30,802 nucleotides of DNA from Candidatus Atribacteria bacterium (lineage in GTDB: Bacteria; Atribacterota; Phoenicimicrobiia; Phoenicimicrobiales; Phoenicimicrobiaceae): the NCBI GenBank assembly GCA_003513845.1, contig DOTB01000014.1:1-30802 (forward strand), given 5' to 3'. Positions 1 to 7,791 of this stretch are shown here, piece by piece (the stretch's first letter is position 1; each line of letters starts with the position of its first letter). The translations under genes and the position numbers were made by a program. A model generated the notes under the pieces. That model did not search any database. It worked only from the letters and a program-made list of their open reading frames with translations, and was not told where the DNA came from.

Positions 1-37
1 CGGTTTTATCTTTTATTTGACAATATGCTAATTTAAC

Positions 38-66
38 TTGACATAGCGTCTCGATTATATTAAAAT
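38..66 (+). promoter_or_regulatory. sigma70-type promoter of rplM-rpsI
   Basis: A perfect -35 TTGACA (38-43) and a -10 TAAAAT (61-66) are separated by 17 bases. Transcription would start near 73, leaving a leader of about 230 nt before rplM that contains the structured element at 84-264. This is the best promoter match in the window, but it is a sequence call only. Confidence 0.75.
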
Positions 67-83
67 TTATAAAGTTATTTTTA

Positions 84-264
84 GAGCATCGGAATTTCAA
101 AAATTCTGATGCTCTTGCAGGGATACTTTTACCCGTTTTCACGGGCACAAGTTTAAAAAACAATATATTCTAACAAGATTGTCAGGAAAAGTTTTATATA
201 AAATTGAAATGTAGTAAAAAGGAGATAGAGGGGTTTTAGGGGAGTTTGCTCCCCTGACAATCTT
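84..264 (+). repeat. Structured leader element, copy 1 (rplM)
   Basis: About 181 bp, repeated at 3398-3579 with roughly 94% identity by eye. It holds a 14-bp hairpin with a 3-nt loop (84-97/101-114) and a CCCGT/ACGGG hairpin (132-136/141-145). It also has an exact 14-bp inverted pair ACAAGATTGTCAGG (173-186) and its complement (253-266), and a 7-bp AGGGGAG/CTCCCCT hairpin (238-244/249-255). The hairpin overlaps the right inverted arm, so the two pairings partly compete. It lies between promoter and start codon and is therefore transcribed. The inverted ends suggest a MITE-like element or a structured RNA. There is no coding capacity and no T-run typical of a terminator. Confidence 0.8.
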
Positions 265-304
265 GTCATTTTATGATTGAAACTATTTATCAGGGAGGAA
301 TAAA

Positions 305-730
305 GTGAAGACCTACAGTGCAAAATTAGAAGATATTGATAAAAAATGGTATTTAATTGATGCTAAAGGAAAAGTATTAGGTAGATTAGCTACCCAAGTA
401 GCTTCAATTTTACGAGGGAAGAATAAACCTTCTTTTACACCTTCTATGGATTTAGGTGATTATGTTGTAATTATTAATGCGGAAAAGATAAAGGTAACTG
501 GTAATAAACTTAAAGGAAAAATATACCGATATCATACCTCTTATCCTGGAGGATTAAAGAGTACTACCTTAGAAACACTGCTACAGAAAAAACCAGAATT
601 AGTTTTTAAAAAAGCGGTACAAGGAATGATACCGCATAATAAATTAGGTAGAGCGATAATAAAAAAGTTAAAAATTTATAGAGGAGATGAACATCCTCAT
701 CAAGCCCAAAAGTTAGAAAAAATCGATTAA
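305..730 (+). CDS. rplM: 50S ribosomal protein L13
   Basis: Large-subunit r-protein L13, an early assembly protein that binds 23S rRNA. The 141 aa length is normal for bacterial L13. Recognisable family stretches are [17 protein letters not shown] (14-30), the [13 protein letters not shown] block (104-116) and HPHQAQ near the C-terminus (130-135). The start is GTG, preceded by GGGAGG (294-299) at good spacing. rpsI follows 23 nt later, the standard L13-S9 pair. The long structured leader could in principle allow feedback control, since L13 represses its own mRNA in E. coli. However, the same element also precedes cdaA, which argues against an L13-specific site. Confidence 0.98.
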   Translation: MKTYSAKLEDIDKKWYLIDAKGKVLGRLATQVASILRGKNKPSFTPSMDLGDYVVIINAEKIKVTGNKLKGKIYRYHTSYPGGLKSTTLETLLQKKPELVFKKAVQGMIPHNKLGRAIIKKLKIYRGDEHPHQAQKLEKID

Positions 731-753
731 ACACCAAAAAGGAGGTCAAAAAT

Positions 754-1146
754 TTGGCGCAGGCAAAAACTTATGGCACAGGAAGAAGAAAATCCTCAAT
801 TGCCAGAGTGTGGTTAGCACCCGGTAAAGGGAATATAAAAATTAATAATAGAACGTTAGATAATTATTTTGGACGAGAAGCCTTATCAAATATTGTAGAA
901 AAACCGTTAAAAGTGGTAAACAAAAGAACTGAAGTAGATATTTTTGCTAAAGTAGAAGGAGGAGGTTTTACCGGTCAGGCAGGAGCGATACAACATGGAA
1001 TTGCCAGAGCTCTTCTACAATATGACCCAACACTACGATTAGCTTTAAAAAAAGAGGGTCTATTAACTCGAGACGCAAGAATGAAAGAAAGGAAAAAATA
1101 TGGCCAAAGAGGAGCTCGAGCCAGATACCAATTTTCTAAAAGATAA
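754..1146 (+). CDS. rpsI: 30S ribosomal protein S9
   Basis: Small-subunit r-protein S9, whose basic C-terminal tail reaches the P-site tRNA. The protein is 130 aa, the family norm. It carries the N-terminal [14 protein letters not shown] block (8-21) and ends in the expected basic tail finishing FSKR. The start is TTG (754-756), 8 nt after a clear GGAGG (741-745). It is co-transcribed with rplM, and a strong terminator lies 17 nt after the stop. Both genes of this operon use non-ATG starts. Confidence 0.98.
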   Translation: MAQAKTYGTGRRKSSIARVWLAPGKGNIKINNRTLDNYFGREALSNIVEKPLKVVNKRTEVDIFAKVEGGGFTGQAGAIQHGIARALLQYDPTLRLALKKEGLLTRDARMKERKKYGQRGARARYQFSKR

Positions 1147-1163
1147 TTATTTTACTAATTTAG

Positions 1164-1202
1164 AAAGAGAAAGGTTATAAGCGAGCCTTTCTCTTTTTTT
1201 TT
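1164..1202 (+). terminator. Rho-independent terminator of rplM-rpsI
   Basis: Perfect AGAGAAAGG/CCTTTCTCT stem (1166-1174/1186-1194), extendable by two A-T pairs, with an 11-nt loop. A run of T's follows directly to 1202. Confidence 0.9.
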
Positions 1203-1274
1203 AAATTTTATTGTTACAATGTGATTGTATCAATAATTTTATTTTGTTTATTGTGCCTACAATAAGGGGAAATA

Positions 1275-2372
1275 ATGCTAAAAAATCCACGATTAAATAT
1301 TAATTTATATAAGATCATAAAAAATACAGAATATATTAGAAATTTCTGTTTGCAACACAAAATCGAAGTAGTGGGGATTACTAAAGGTTGTAGCGCTATT
1401 CCTGAAGTAGCCCAAGCTATGATTGATGGAGGAGTAAAAATTTTGGGTGATTCTCGAATTAAAAATATCCAGATGTTAAAAGAAGCAGGAATTAAGGCAG
1501 AAATGATGTTGGTTAGAATCCCGATGCTTAGTGAGGTTGATAAAGTAATAAAGTGGGTTGATATAAGTCTGAATTCCGAAATATCCATAATTAAATCATT
1601 ATCACAAGAAGCTGTAAAGAATAATACTATACATAGGATAATTCTGATGATAGATTTAGGTGATTTAAGAGAAGGAGTAATGCCCGATGATGTATTAATG
1701 ATAGTGGATAGGATTATTAATTTACCAGGGGTGAAATTAATTGGCATAGGAACTAACTTTTGTTGTATAAGTGGAGTAATGCCTTCTCAGAAAAATCTAA
1801 CTAAACTGGTTAAATTGGCAGAAGAAATAGAGCGTAATTTTAGTATTGAATTAGAAGTGATATCAGGAGGGAATACCAGTGTTTTAAAATTGGTAGAAGA
1901 TGGTATAATACCGGAAAGAATAAATCAGTTGAGGGTGGGAGTAGGTATTCTTCTTGGTCAGGATGACGCCAGGTCTCGTAATTTAGATGGAACATATCAG
2001 GATACATTTATTCTAACTGCGGAGGTTATAGAGCTTAAGGTAAAACCTTCTTTGCCTCAGGGAGAGATTGGCCGTGATGCTTTTGGAGAAATTCCTGTAT
2101 TTCAAGATTTAGGCTTAAGAAAAAGAGCTATTTTAGCTTTAGGGAAGCAAGATATATATATTAACAGCATTATTCCTATTAAAAAAGGAATAAAAGTAGT
2201 GGGAGCAAGTAGTGATCATTTAATAATTGATGTTACTGACGTTGAAGAAGAGATAAAAGTGGGTGATGAATTAGAGTTTAAATTAAACTATCCTGCTTTG
2301 CTTTCTGCATCCACTTCAAAATATATAAACAAATATTTTTATAAGGAGGAGAATTATAAATATGGCGATTGA
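1275..2372 (+). CDS. orr: PLP-dependent alanine/ornithine racemase family protein
   Basis: Fold-type III PLP enzyme of the group that includes clostridial ornithine racemase, which interconverts L- and D-ornithine. The 365 aa match the family length. The PLP lysine is expected at K37 in GITKG. Other family blocks are DLGDLREG (127-134), GTNFCCISGV (159-168), SGGNTSVL (197-204), RVGVGILLG (220-228) and GASSDH toward the C-terminus. It starts at ATG after AAGGGGA. Its 3' end overlaps argF by 11 nt, so the two are translationally coupled, which supports ornithine as substrate (inference). A second enzyme, the canonical alr, is encoded at 16573, so this copy need not supply D-alanine. Racemisation of another basic or neutral amino acid is possible. 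Confidence 0.82.
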   Translation: MLKNPRLNINLYKIIKNTEYIRNFCLQHKIEVVGITKGCSAIPEVAQAMIDGGVKILGDSRIKNIQMLKEAGIKAEMMLVRIPMLSEVDKVIKWVDISLNSEISIIKSLSQEAVKNNTIHRIILMIDLGDLREGVMPDDVLMIVDRIINLPGVKLIGIGTNFCCISGVMPSQKNLTKLVKLAEEIERNFSIELEVISGGNTSVLKLVEDGIIPERINQLRVGVGILLGQDDARSRNLDGTYQDTFILTAEVIELKVKPSLPQGEIGRDAFGEIPVFQDLGLRKRAILALGKQDIYINSIIPIKKGIKVVGASSDHLIIDVTDVEEEIKVGDELEFKLNYPALLSASTSKYINKYFYKEENYKYGD

Positions 2373-3294
2373 TATGAAAGGAAAAAATTTGGTATCTATT
2401 GATGATCTAAGTAGAGAGGAAGTTGCTCAAATATTAGAAACTGCGGAGATTATTAAATTAAGACATTATTCTAAGGAAAGTCAACCTGTTTTAAAGGGGA
2501 AGATTTTAGGAATGATATTTCAAAAACCCTCTTTAAGAACCAGGGTTTCTTTTGAAACAGGAATGATTCAGTTAGGAGGAGAAGCTATTTATTTGGGACC
2601 TGATGATATAAAATTAGGCCAGAGAGAAGCTACTAAAGATATTGCCCGAGTCTTGTCTCGTTATGTAGATGGGATTATGGCCCGAACTTTTAGTCATGAT
2701 ATAATATTAGATTTGGCAAAATATGCATCAGTTCCAGTAATCAATGGTTTATCTGATCTCTTACACCCTTGTCAGATATTAGGTGATTTATTGACCATTA
2801 AGGAAAAGAAAGGTCGATTGTCAGGCCTTAAATTAGCATATATTGGAGATGGTAATAATGTAGCCCATTCTCTAATATTCGGTTCAGTTAAGGTAGGAAT
2901 GAATATTGTTTTAGCTACTCCTTCGGGTTATGAACCTCGATCTGAGATTATAGAGAAAGCCCAAGTTGATGCAAAAAAAATAGGCAGCAGGATAGAAATT
3001 ATTTATGAGCCAGAAAAAGCTGTCGATGGAGCTGATATAATCTATACCGATGTTTGGACTAGTATGGGATTTGAAAAAGAAAAAGAAATTAGAAAAAATA
3101 TTTTTAAACCTTATCAAATAAATCAAGATTTATTAAGCAAAGCAAAAGATGATGTAATAATTCTACATTGCCTTCCTGCTCATCGTGGGGAGGAGATAAC
3201 AAATGAAGTTATAGATGGACCAAATTCTGTAGTAATTGATCAAGCAGAAAATAGGTTACATGCGCAAAAGGCTGTATTAGCTCTACTTTTGTAA
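2362..3294 (+). CDS. argF: Ornithine carbamoyltransferase
   Basis: Transfers the carbamoyl group from carbamoyl phosphate to ornithine, giving citrulline; the catabolic form runs in reverse. The 310 aa are typical. Visible are the carbamoyl-phosphate loop SLRTR (57-61), HPCQ (135-138), the ornithine-binding DVWTSMG (230-236) and HCLP (269-272), all intact. The ATG at 2362 follows GGAGGAG (2345-2351) and lies inside the end of the racemase gene. No other arg gene is in the window, so an anabolic (argF) or catabolic (arcB) role cannot be decided here. The racemase partner suggests ornithine handling. Confidence 0.95.
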   Translation: MAIDMKGKNLVSIDDLSREEVAQILETAEIIKLRHYSKESQPVLKGKILGMIFQKPSLRTRVSFETGMIQLGGEAIYLGPDDIKLGQREATKDIARVLSRYVDGIMARTFSHDIILDLAKYASVPVINGLSDLLHPCQILGDLLTIKEKKGRLSGLKLAYIGDGNNVAHSLIFGSVKVGMNIVLATPSGYEPRSEIIEKAQVDAKKIGSRIEIIYEPEKAVDGADIIYTDVWTSMGFEKEKEIRKNIFKPYQINQDLLSKAKDDVIILHCLPAHRGEEITNEVIDGPNSVVIDQAENRLHAQKAVLALLL

Positions 3295-3397
3295 AATATA
3301 ATTGATTATAAGGGAAAATAATTTTATAATTGTTAATAGAGAACTATGTATAAACTTTTAAAATTTAAAAATGGCAAGATATTAAAAGATAATATTT

Positions 3398-3579
3398 GAG
3401 CATCGGAATTTCAAAAATTCCGATGCTCTTACAAGGATACTTTTACCCGTTTTCACGGGCACAAGTTTAAAAAACAATATATTCTAACAAGATGGTCAGG
3501 AAAAGTTTTATATAAAATCGAAATGAAGTAAAAAGGGGAATAGAAGGGTTTCAGGGGAGTTTACTCCCCTGACAATCTT
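3398..3579 (+). repeat. Structured leader element, copy 2 (cdaA)
   Basis: Second copy of the element at 84-264. The first hairpin (3398-3411/3415-3428) is fully paired here: a G-U pair in copy 1 (91/107) is G-C in copy 2 (3405/3421), a small hint that RNA pairing is kept. The left inverted arm is at 3487-3500 and the AGGGGAG/CTCCCCT hairpin at 3553-3570. A further GACAATCTTGT at 3602-3612 repeats the right end 23 nt beyond the shared segment. With its flanks it fills the 342-nt gap between argF and cdaA. I see no convincing promoter in that gap. Confidence 0.8.
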
Positions 3580-3636
3580 ACCTTAATGTCAAATAAAAAG
3601 GGACAATCTTGTAATTGATGAAAGAAGGAGGATCGG

Positions 3637-4422
3637 GTGTCTATCTCATTTCGTTTTTTAGATATTGTAGATATATTGGTTATCGCATTTTTGTTATATC
3701 ATATAATATTATTGATTAAAGATACTCCAGCTGTACAATTAATTAAAGGTTTGGTTATCCTCTTTATTTCTTCTTTTATTGCTGAACAACTTGGCCTTCG
3801 CACTATTGGATGGCTTTTAAAAGGGGCTATGGCTATGATGGTTGTAGCTCTACCAATAATATTCCAACCAGAAATAAGAAGAGGATTATTAAAGATGGGG
3901 AGGAGAAGTTTTTTTATAAACACTTCCTTTTTACATAGAGAAGATGATAAAAAGATTGAACAATTGATAAATGGTTTAGTTATGGTTATTCCTATGCTTT
4001 CTGCCAAACGCAAAGGAGCTTTAGTGGTTTTAGAGAGGGAAGTTGGTTTAAAAGAGATTTTAGAAACTGGTATAATTTTAAACAGCGAGTTTTCTCCTGA
4101 GTTACTCTATTCTATCTTTATGCCTGATTCACCATTACATGATGGAGCAGTAATTATTAGAGGGAATAAAATAATTGCCGCAAATTGTATTTTACCTTTG
4201 AGTGAGAGAAAAGATATCAATAAATCTTTAGGTACCCGGCATAGAGCAGCTTTAGGTTTAAGTGAACAGACAGATGCATTAGTGGTTGTCGTCTCAGAAG
4301 AAACAGGAAATGTTTCAGTTGCCTTGGACGGAAAGATTACCCGTCCACTAGAACCTCAAGGACTTAAAAAATTATTAGTTCATTTATATAAGCCCAAAAT
4401 AATTTCTGAATATAATTTTTAG
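3637..4422 (+). CDS. cdaA: Diadenylate cyclase CdaA (membrane DAC protein)
   Basis: Makes c-di-AMP from two ATP. The 261 aa comprise about three N-terminal hydrophobic helices (roughly 8-27, 35-52 and 62-77) and a cytoplasmic DAC domain from about 95. The catalytic DGA (169-171, within DSPLHDGAVII) and RHR (201-203, after GT) motifs are intact. The start is GTG, 5 nt after GGAGG (3627-3631). It is followed by its regulator cdaR and then glmM, the arrangement conserved in many Firmicutes that links c-di-AMP to cell-wall precursor supply. The duplicated structured element precedes it. Confidence 0.96.
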   Translation: MSISFRFLDIVDILVIAFLLYHIILLIKDTPAVQLIKGLVILFISSFIAEQLGLRTIGWLLKGAMAMMVVALPIIFQPEIRRGLLKMGRRSFFINTSFLHREDDKKIEQLINGLVMVIPMLSAKRKGALVVLEREVGLKEILETGIILNSEFSPELLYSIFMPDSPLHDGAVIIRGNKIIAANCILPLSERKDINKSLGTRHRAALGLSEQTDALVVVVSEETGNVSVALDGKITRPLEPQGLKKLLVHLYKPKIISEYNF

Positions 4423-4441
4423 CAACAGAGGAAAATAATAA

Positions 4442-5653
4442 ATGAAAGAGTTAAAAAGTTGGTTATTAGAAAATATTGATATTAAAATAATTTCTATATT
4501 TTTGGCTATCATTTTGTGGTTGTACGTAGCTAGTGGAGAAAATCAACTAATAGAAAATTTTATCGACGTATCTCTTGCTACCAAAAATCTTCAAGAAGAT
4601 TTGGTTGTTAAGGAATTTCCTAAAAATATAAGCGTGGGGATAAAAGGACCTAAGAATATAATTACTAATATTACATCAGATCAAATTGTTGGAATTGTTG
4701 ATTTTGCAGAAATTGACAAACAAGGTATTTATAAATTGAAAGTAGAGGTCATTCCCCCCAAGAGAACAGAGATTATCAGAGTCATTCCTCCTGAGGTCAA
4801 TGTTGAAGTAGAAAGGATTTTAACAGAAACGGTAGAAGTGGAATATAGTTTAATAGGTATACCTGAAAAAGGATATTCTTTATCAAATGAACCAAAATTG
4901 AATCCTCCTAAGGTTAAAATAACTGGTGCCCAAAGTATATTAGAAAAGATTAAACAAATCGTATGTCCTATTGATATCTCTGGAATTAAGGATGATTTAA
5001 ATAAGAAGATAAAGTTAAAAGCATTGGATGCAAATGGAAATGAAATTAAAGAAGTAAAGATTGAGCCCGATTTTGTAGAAGTATCCATTTCTTTAACTCT
5101 TGGATATCCTGAAAAAATATTACAAGTGAAGCCGAGAATAACTGGAAAACCGGCTCCAGGATATTATATATCCCAAATATTAGCTAATCCAGATAAAATA
5201 AAAATATTTGGTAATTATTCTAAAATAAATAGTATAGAGTCGTTAGAAACTATTCCTATTGATGTAAATGGAATTACCAAAACATTAACCGTAAAAGTGC
5301 CACCTGCATTGGAAGAAGGATTAAATATTGTTGAGGGAGAAAACTCATTAATAGAGGTAACTATTCAAGTTAAGGAAAGCATAATACAGAAGACATTGGA
5401 AGGTATTACAGTAATTCCTCAAGATTTATCACCTTTTATCTCCTGTGAGATAGAACCAAAAGTGGTAGATATTATTGTAGAAGGACAGAATATTCTAATT
5501 GATGAAATTAAGGGGGAAGATGTAAAAGCCTTTGTAAAATTATCTGACAGTTTTCAAATAGAACAAAAAGCAAAGGTTCAAGTGCGTCTTCCCGAGGGAA
5601 TATCTTTGGTAAAGATCGAACCAGAAGAAGTAACAGTATCGATCAATAAATAG
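4442..5653 (+). CDS. cdaR: YbbR-domain protein CdaR, regulator of CdaA
   Basis: A membrane-anchored extracytoplasmic protein that modulates CdaA. The 403 aa have a single N-terminal transmembrane segment (about 14-31, IKIISIFLAIILWLYVA) followed by repeated YbbR beta-domains. Recurrent phrases such as VKGPKNI, ITGAQSILEKI and VEGQNI show about four units. It lies 19 nt after cdaA with only a weak ribosome binding site, suggesting coupled translation. The stop TAG (5651-5653) is also the first triplet of the intergenic repeat that follows. Sequence conservation in this family is low, so the call rests on architecture and position. Confidence 0.9.
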   Translation: MKELKSWLLENIDIKIISIFLAIILWLYVASGENQLIENFIDVSLATKNLQEDLVVKEFPKNISVGIKGPKNIITNITSDQIVGIVDFAEIDKQGIYKLKVEVIPPKRTEIIRVIPPEVNVEVERILTETVEVEYSLIGIPEKGYSLSNEPKLNPPKVKITGAQSILEKIKQIVCPIDISGIKDDLNKKIKLKALDANGNEIKEVKIEPDFVEVSISLTLGYPEKILQVKPRITGKPAPGYYISQILANPDKIKIFGNYSKINSIESLETIPIDVNGITKTLTVKVPPALEEGLNIVEGENSLIEVTIQVKESIIQKTLEGITVIPQDLSPFISCEIEPKVVDIIVEGQNILIDEIKGEDVKAFVKLSDSFQIEQKAKVQVRLPEGISLVKIEPEEVTVSINK

Positions 5654-5842
5654 TCATTAATGAATATTAGCGTATAGTAAGTAGCGTTTAGTGTATAGAT
5701 TCGGTTAGATAGTTAGTTAGTTACCTGGTTAATTGGTTGAGGAATAAATATATTGAAGAATTAATATTAAACTAATTAACTGACAAACCGGCTAACCAAC
5801 TAACTAAATATTAAATAAAGATTCACTAACGACTAATCTAAT
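5651..5842. repeat. Inverted period-7/period-8 repeat block, cdaR-glmM spacer
   Basis: Fills the whole spacer. Heptamers at 5668-5702 are TAGCGTA, TAGTAAG, TAGCGTT, TAGTGTA, TAGATTC. Octamers at 5703-5742 start GGTTAGAT, AGTTAGTT. The opposing arm at 5770-5809 consists of AACTAATT-, AACCGGCT- and AACCAACT-type octamers. The outer ends TAGTCATTAATGAAT (5651-5665) and ATTCACTAACGACTA (5821-5835) are complementary if G-U pairs are allowed. A transcript would fold into a long imperfect hairpin. Confidence 0.8.
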
Positions 5843-5853
5843 CGAGGTATTTT

Positions 5854-7203
5854 ATGAAGAGATTATTTGGAACAGATGGAATAAGAGGCGTAGCCAATAG
5901 AGAACCAATGACTGCCAAAACAGCATTCCAAATAGGTAGAGCAGGTGCATATTTATTTAAAGATAAAGTTAGCCCTAAAATATTAGTTGGTAAAGATACT
6001 CGGATTTCGGGTGATATGATAGAATCTGCCTTAGCAGCAGGTATATGTTCAATGGGAGTAAATGTATTAAAAGTTGGTATTGTACCCACACCTGCCGTTG
6101 CCTATCTTACCAGAGCTTACCAAGCTAATTGTGGAGTAGTTATCTCTGCTTCGCATAATCCATTTGATAATAATGGAATTAAATACTTTCAAGGTTCGGG
6201 ATATAAATTTTCTGATTCTGAAGAAGAAGAGATAGAAGGAATATATTTTGAAAATCGTACTAAAGATGAGTGGCCAACAGGGAAAGATATCGGTAAAATA
6301 GAATATTTATCTTCTATAGCGACAAGAAAATATATTGAATATCTTAAGACCACTATCCCACATGATTTTAATTTAAAAGGAATTAAGGTTATATTAGATT
6401 GCGCCAATGGGGCTTCATTTAGTATTGCTCCCCAATTATTTAATGAATTAGGAATCAAAACAATTACTATTAACAATAAGCCCAATGGAATAAATATAAA
6501 TCATAATTGTGGTTCCACCCATCCAGCATCACTACAAAAAGAAGTTCTGAAACAACAAGCAGATATAGGATTAGCTTTTGATGGAGATGCGGATAGAGTT
6601 ATTGCTGTTGATGAAAAGGGGAATATTGTGGATGGAGATCAGATTATGGCAATTTGTGCTTTAAATCTTATTAAGAAAAATCAATTACTTAATAAGAAGG
6701 TAGTAACAACTGTAATGAGCAATTTAGGTTTTGACCAGGCCATAAAAAAGGCGTATGGCAAAGTTATCAGAACTAATGTGGGTGACCGATATGTATTAGA
6801 GACTATGCAAAAAGCAAATGCTGTATTAGGCGGAGAACAGTCAGGCCATATTATATTTTTAAAATATGGTACTACCGGAGATGGGTTATTGACTTCCTTA
6901 CAACTTCTAAGAGTAATTTGGGAGGAAGAAAAATCTTTATCTCATTTAGCTTCTATAATGAAAAAATATCCCCAGATTATTCTTAACTTTAGAGTAAAAG
7001 ATAAAAAATTATTTTATGAATGTATTAACATTAACCGAACAATTAAAAAAATTGAAAAAGAACTTGCTGGAGAGGGAAGAATTTTTATTCGACCTTCTGG
7101 AACTGAACCTTTAATTAGAATATTATTAGAAGGACAAGATAAAGAGAAATTGGAAAAAATATCTCAAGAATTAAAAGAGGTGTTTGAGAAAGAAGATATA
7201 TAA
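5854..7203 (+). CDS. glmM: Phosphoglucosamine mutase
   Basis: Converts glucosamine-6-P to glucosamine-1-P on the route to UDP-GlcNAc and peptidoglycan. The 449 aa are the usual length. The catalytic phosphoserine is S100 in ISASHNP, the Mg-binding loop is DGDADR (243-248), the sugar loop is GGEQSGH (326-332) and the phosphate-binding loop is RPSGTEP (413-419). It starts at ATG after GAGG. In many Firmicutes it directly follows cdaR, and CdaA and GlmM interact there. Here the two are separated by about 200 nt of repeat. Its product-supplying partner glmS is the next gene. Confidence 0.97.
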   Translation: MKRLFGTDGIRGVANREPMTAKTAFQIGRAGAYLFKDKVSPKILVGKDTRISGDMIESALAAGICSMGVNVLKVGIVPTPAVAYLTRAYQANCGVVISASHNPFDNNGIKYFQGSGYKFSDSEEEEIEGIYFENRTKDEWPTGKDIGKIEYLSSIATRKYIEYLKTTIPHDFNLKGIKVILDCANGASFSIAPQLFNELGIKTITINNKPNGININHNCGSTHPASLQKEVLKQQADIGLAFDGDADRVIAVDEKGNIVDGDQIMAICALNLIKKNQLLNKKVVTTVMSNLGFDQAIKKAYGKVIRTNVGDRYVLETMQKANAVLGGEQSGHIIFLKYGTTGDGLLTSLQLLRVIWEEEKSLSHLASIMKKYPQIILNFRVKDKKLFYECININRTIKKIEKELAGEGRIFIRPSGTEPLIRILLEGQDKEKLEKISQELKEVFEKEDI

Positions 7204-7204
7204 A

Positions 7205-7495
7205 TAGTGAATAGTCGTTAGTGAATAGTGAATAGTATTTATTAGTAGAACGAAAAATGAAAAGAGCAAAATTAAAATTGTATCTCGCATTTAGTTAGCT
7301 AATTAGCTGGTTACCTGGTTAATTAGTTAAGATAACAGGAACCATAATCTATAATAACAGTTAAGAACCTATCTTTTATGCTTTCTTAATCGGCAGATTG
7401 TCCGATTGGGCAATTGGTAGATTGGTAGAATAGAAGACTGGGTAACTAGGTAACCGATAAACTAATATACTTACGACTATTTACAACGACTAAAT
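7205..7495. repeat. Period-7/8 repeat block, upstream of the glmS ribozyme
   Basis: Starts two bases after the glmM stop codon. Heptamers TAGTGAA, TAGTCGT, TAGTGAA, TAGTGAA, TAGTATT are at 7205-7239. Octamers AGTTAGCT, AATTAGCT, GGTTACCT, GGTTAATT are at 7293-7324. A second octamer family, CCGATTGG, GCAATTGG, TAGATTGG, is at 7394-7433. The opposing arm ACTGGGTA, ACTAGGTA, ACCGATAA is at 7437-7468, followed by CGACTA-type heptamers. I see no gene and no confident promoter in it. Confidence 0.78.
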
Positions 7496-7556
7496 TAACC
7501 AGCTAACTGTAAAGGGAGGTGATAAAAGGATGATAAATTAAAAAAATTGAATACAA

Positions 7557-7770
7557 GCGCCAGAACTTACTAAATTTTAGTGTACTGAGTGTTTCGAATA
7601 AGGTAAGTTGACGAGGGAGGAGTTTATCGAAAATTCGGCGGATGCTCCTGGATTAGCCAAATCCTTAGAAAGCCTACAAAACTTGTGAGCAATTGCAAGG
7701 ACAAAGTGGTTTTTATGGCAGAGCATATCCATTCTTAAGTATTCTTACAAAGGTTTTTCTATTTCAGCAC
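7557..7770 (+). promoter_or_regulatory. glmS ribozyme (GlcN6P-activated self-cleaving riboswitch)
   Basis: The core matches the known glmS ribozyme. GCGCCAGAAC starts at 7557, so self-cleavage is expected between A7556 and G7557. Stem P1 is AACTTAC (7564-7570) with GTAAGTT (7603-7609), capped by a longer than usual insert. The hallmarks TTGACGAGG, GGAG, TTATCGAAAATTCGGCGGATG and CTCC follow at 7608-7649. A less conserved 3' part (GGATTAGCC, then GCAAGGACAAAG) gives P3/P4, and its 3' boundary near 7770 is approximate. In other bacteria it cleaves its mRNA when glucosamine-6-P accumulates and marks glmS mRNA for decay. Here the coding start is about 740 nt away, unusually far. Confidence 0.93.
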
Positions 7771-7791
7771 AGATGGGTTTTTTTAAAAGAT

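Noticed and set aside
84..264. Autogenous L13 leader controlling rplM
   Set aside because: The same element with nearly identical sequence precedes cdaA, so an L13-specific function is not supported, although it cannot be excluded for copy 1.
1211..1239. Possible promoter for the racemase-argF pair (TTGTTA, 17 bases, TAATTT)
   Set aside because: The -10 matches only three of six positions, which is not enough in such AT-rich sequence. A promoter is expected here after the terminator but cannot be pinned.
1214..1747. Long open frame on the minus strand opposite the racemase gene
   Set aside because: It lies antisense to a well-conserved coding region, has no family features, and its openness is explained by AT-rich codon bias. 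The same applies to other antisense frames opposite cdaA, glmM, groEL and the gcv genes.
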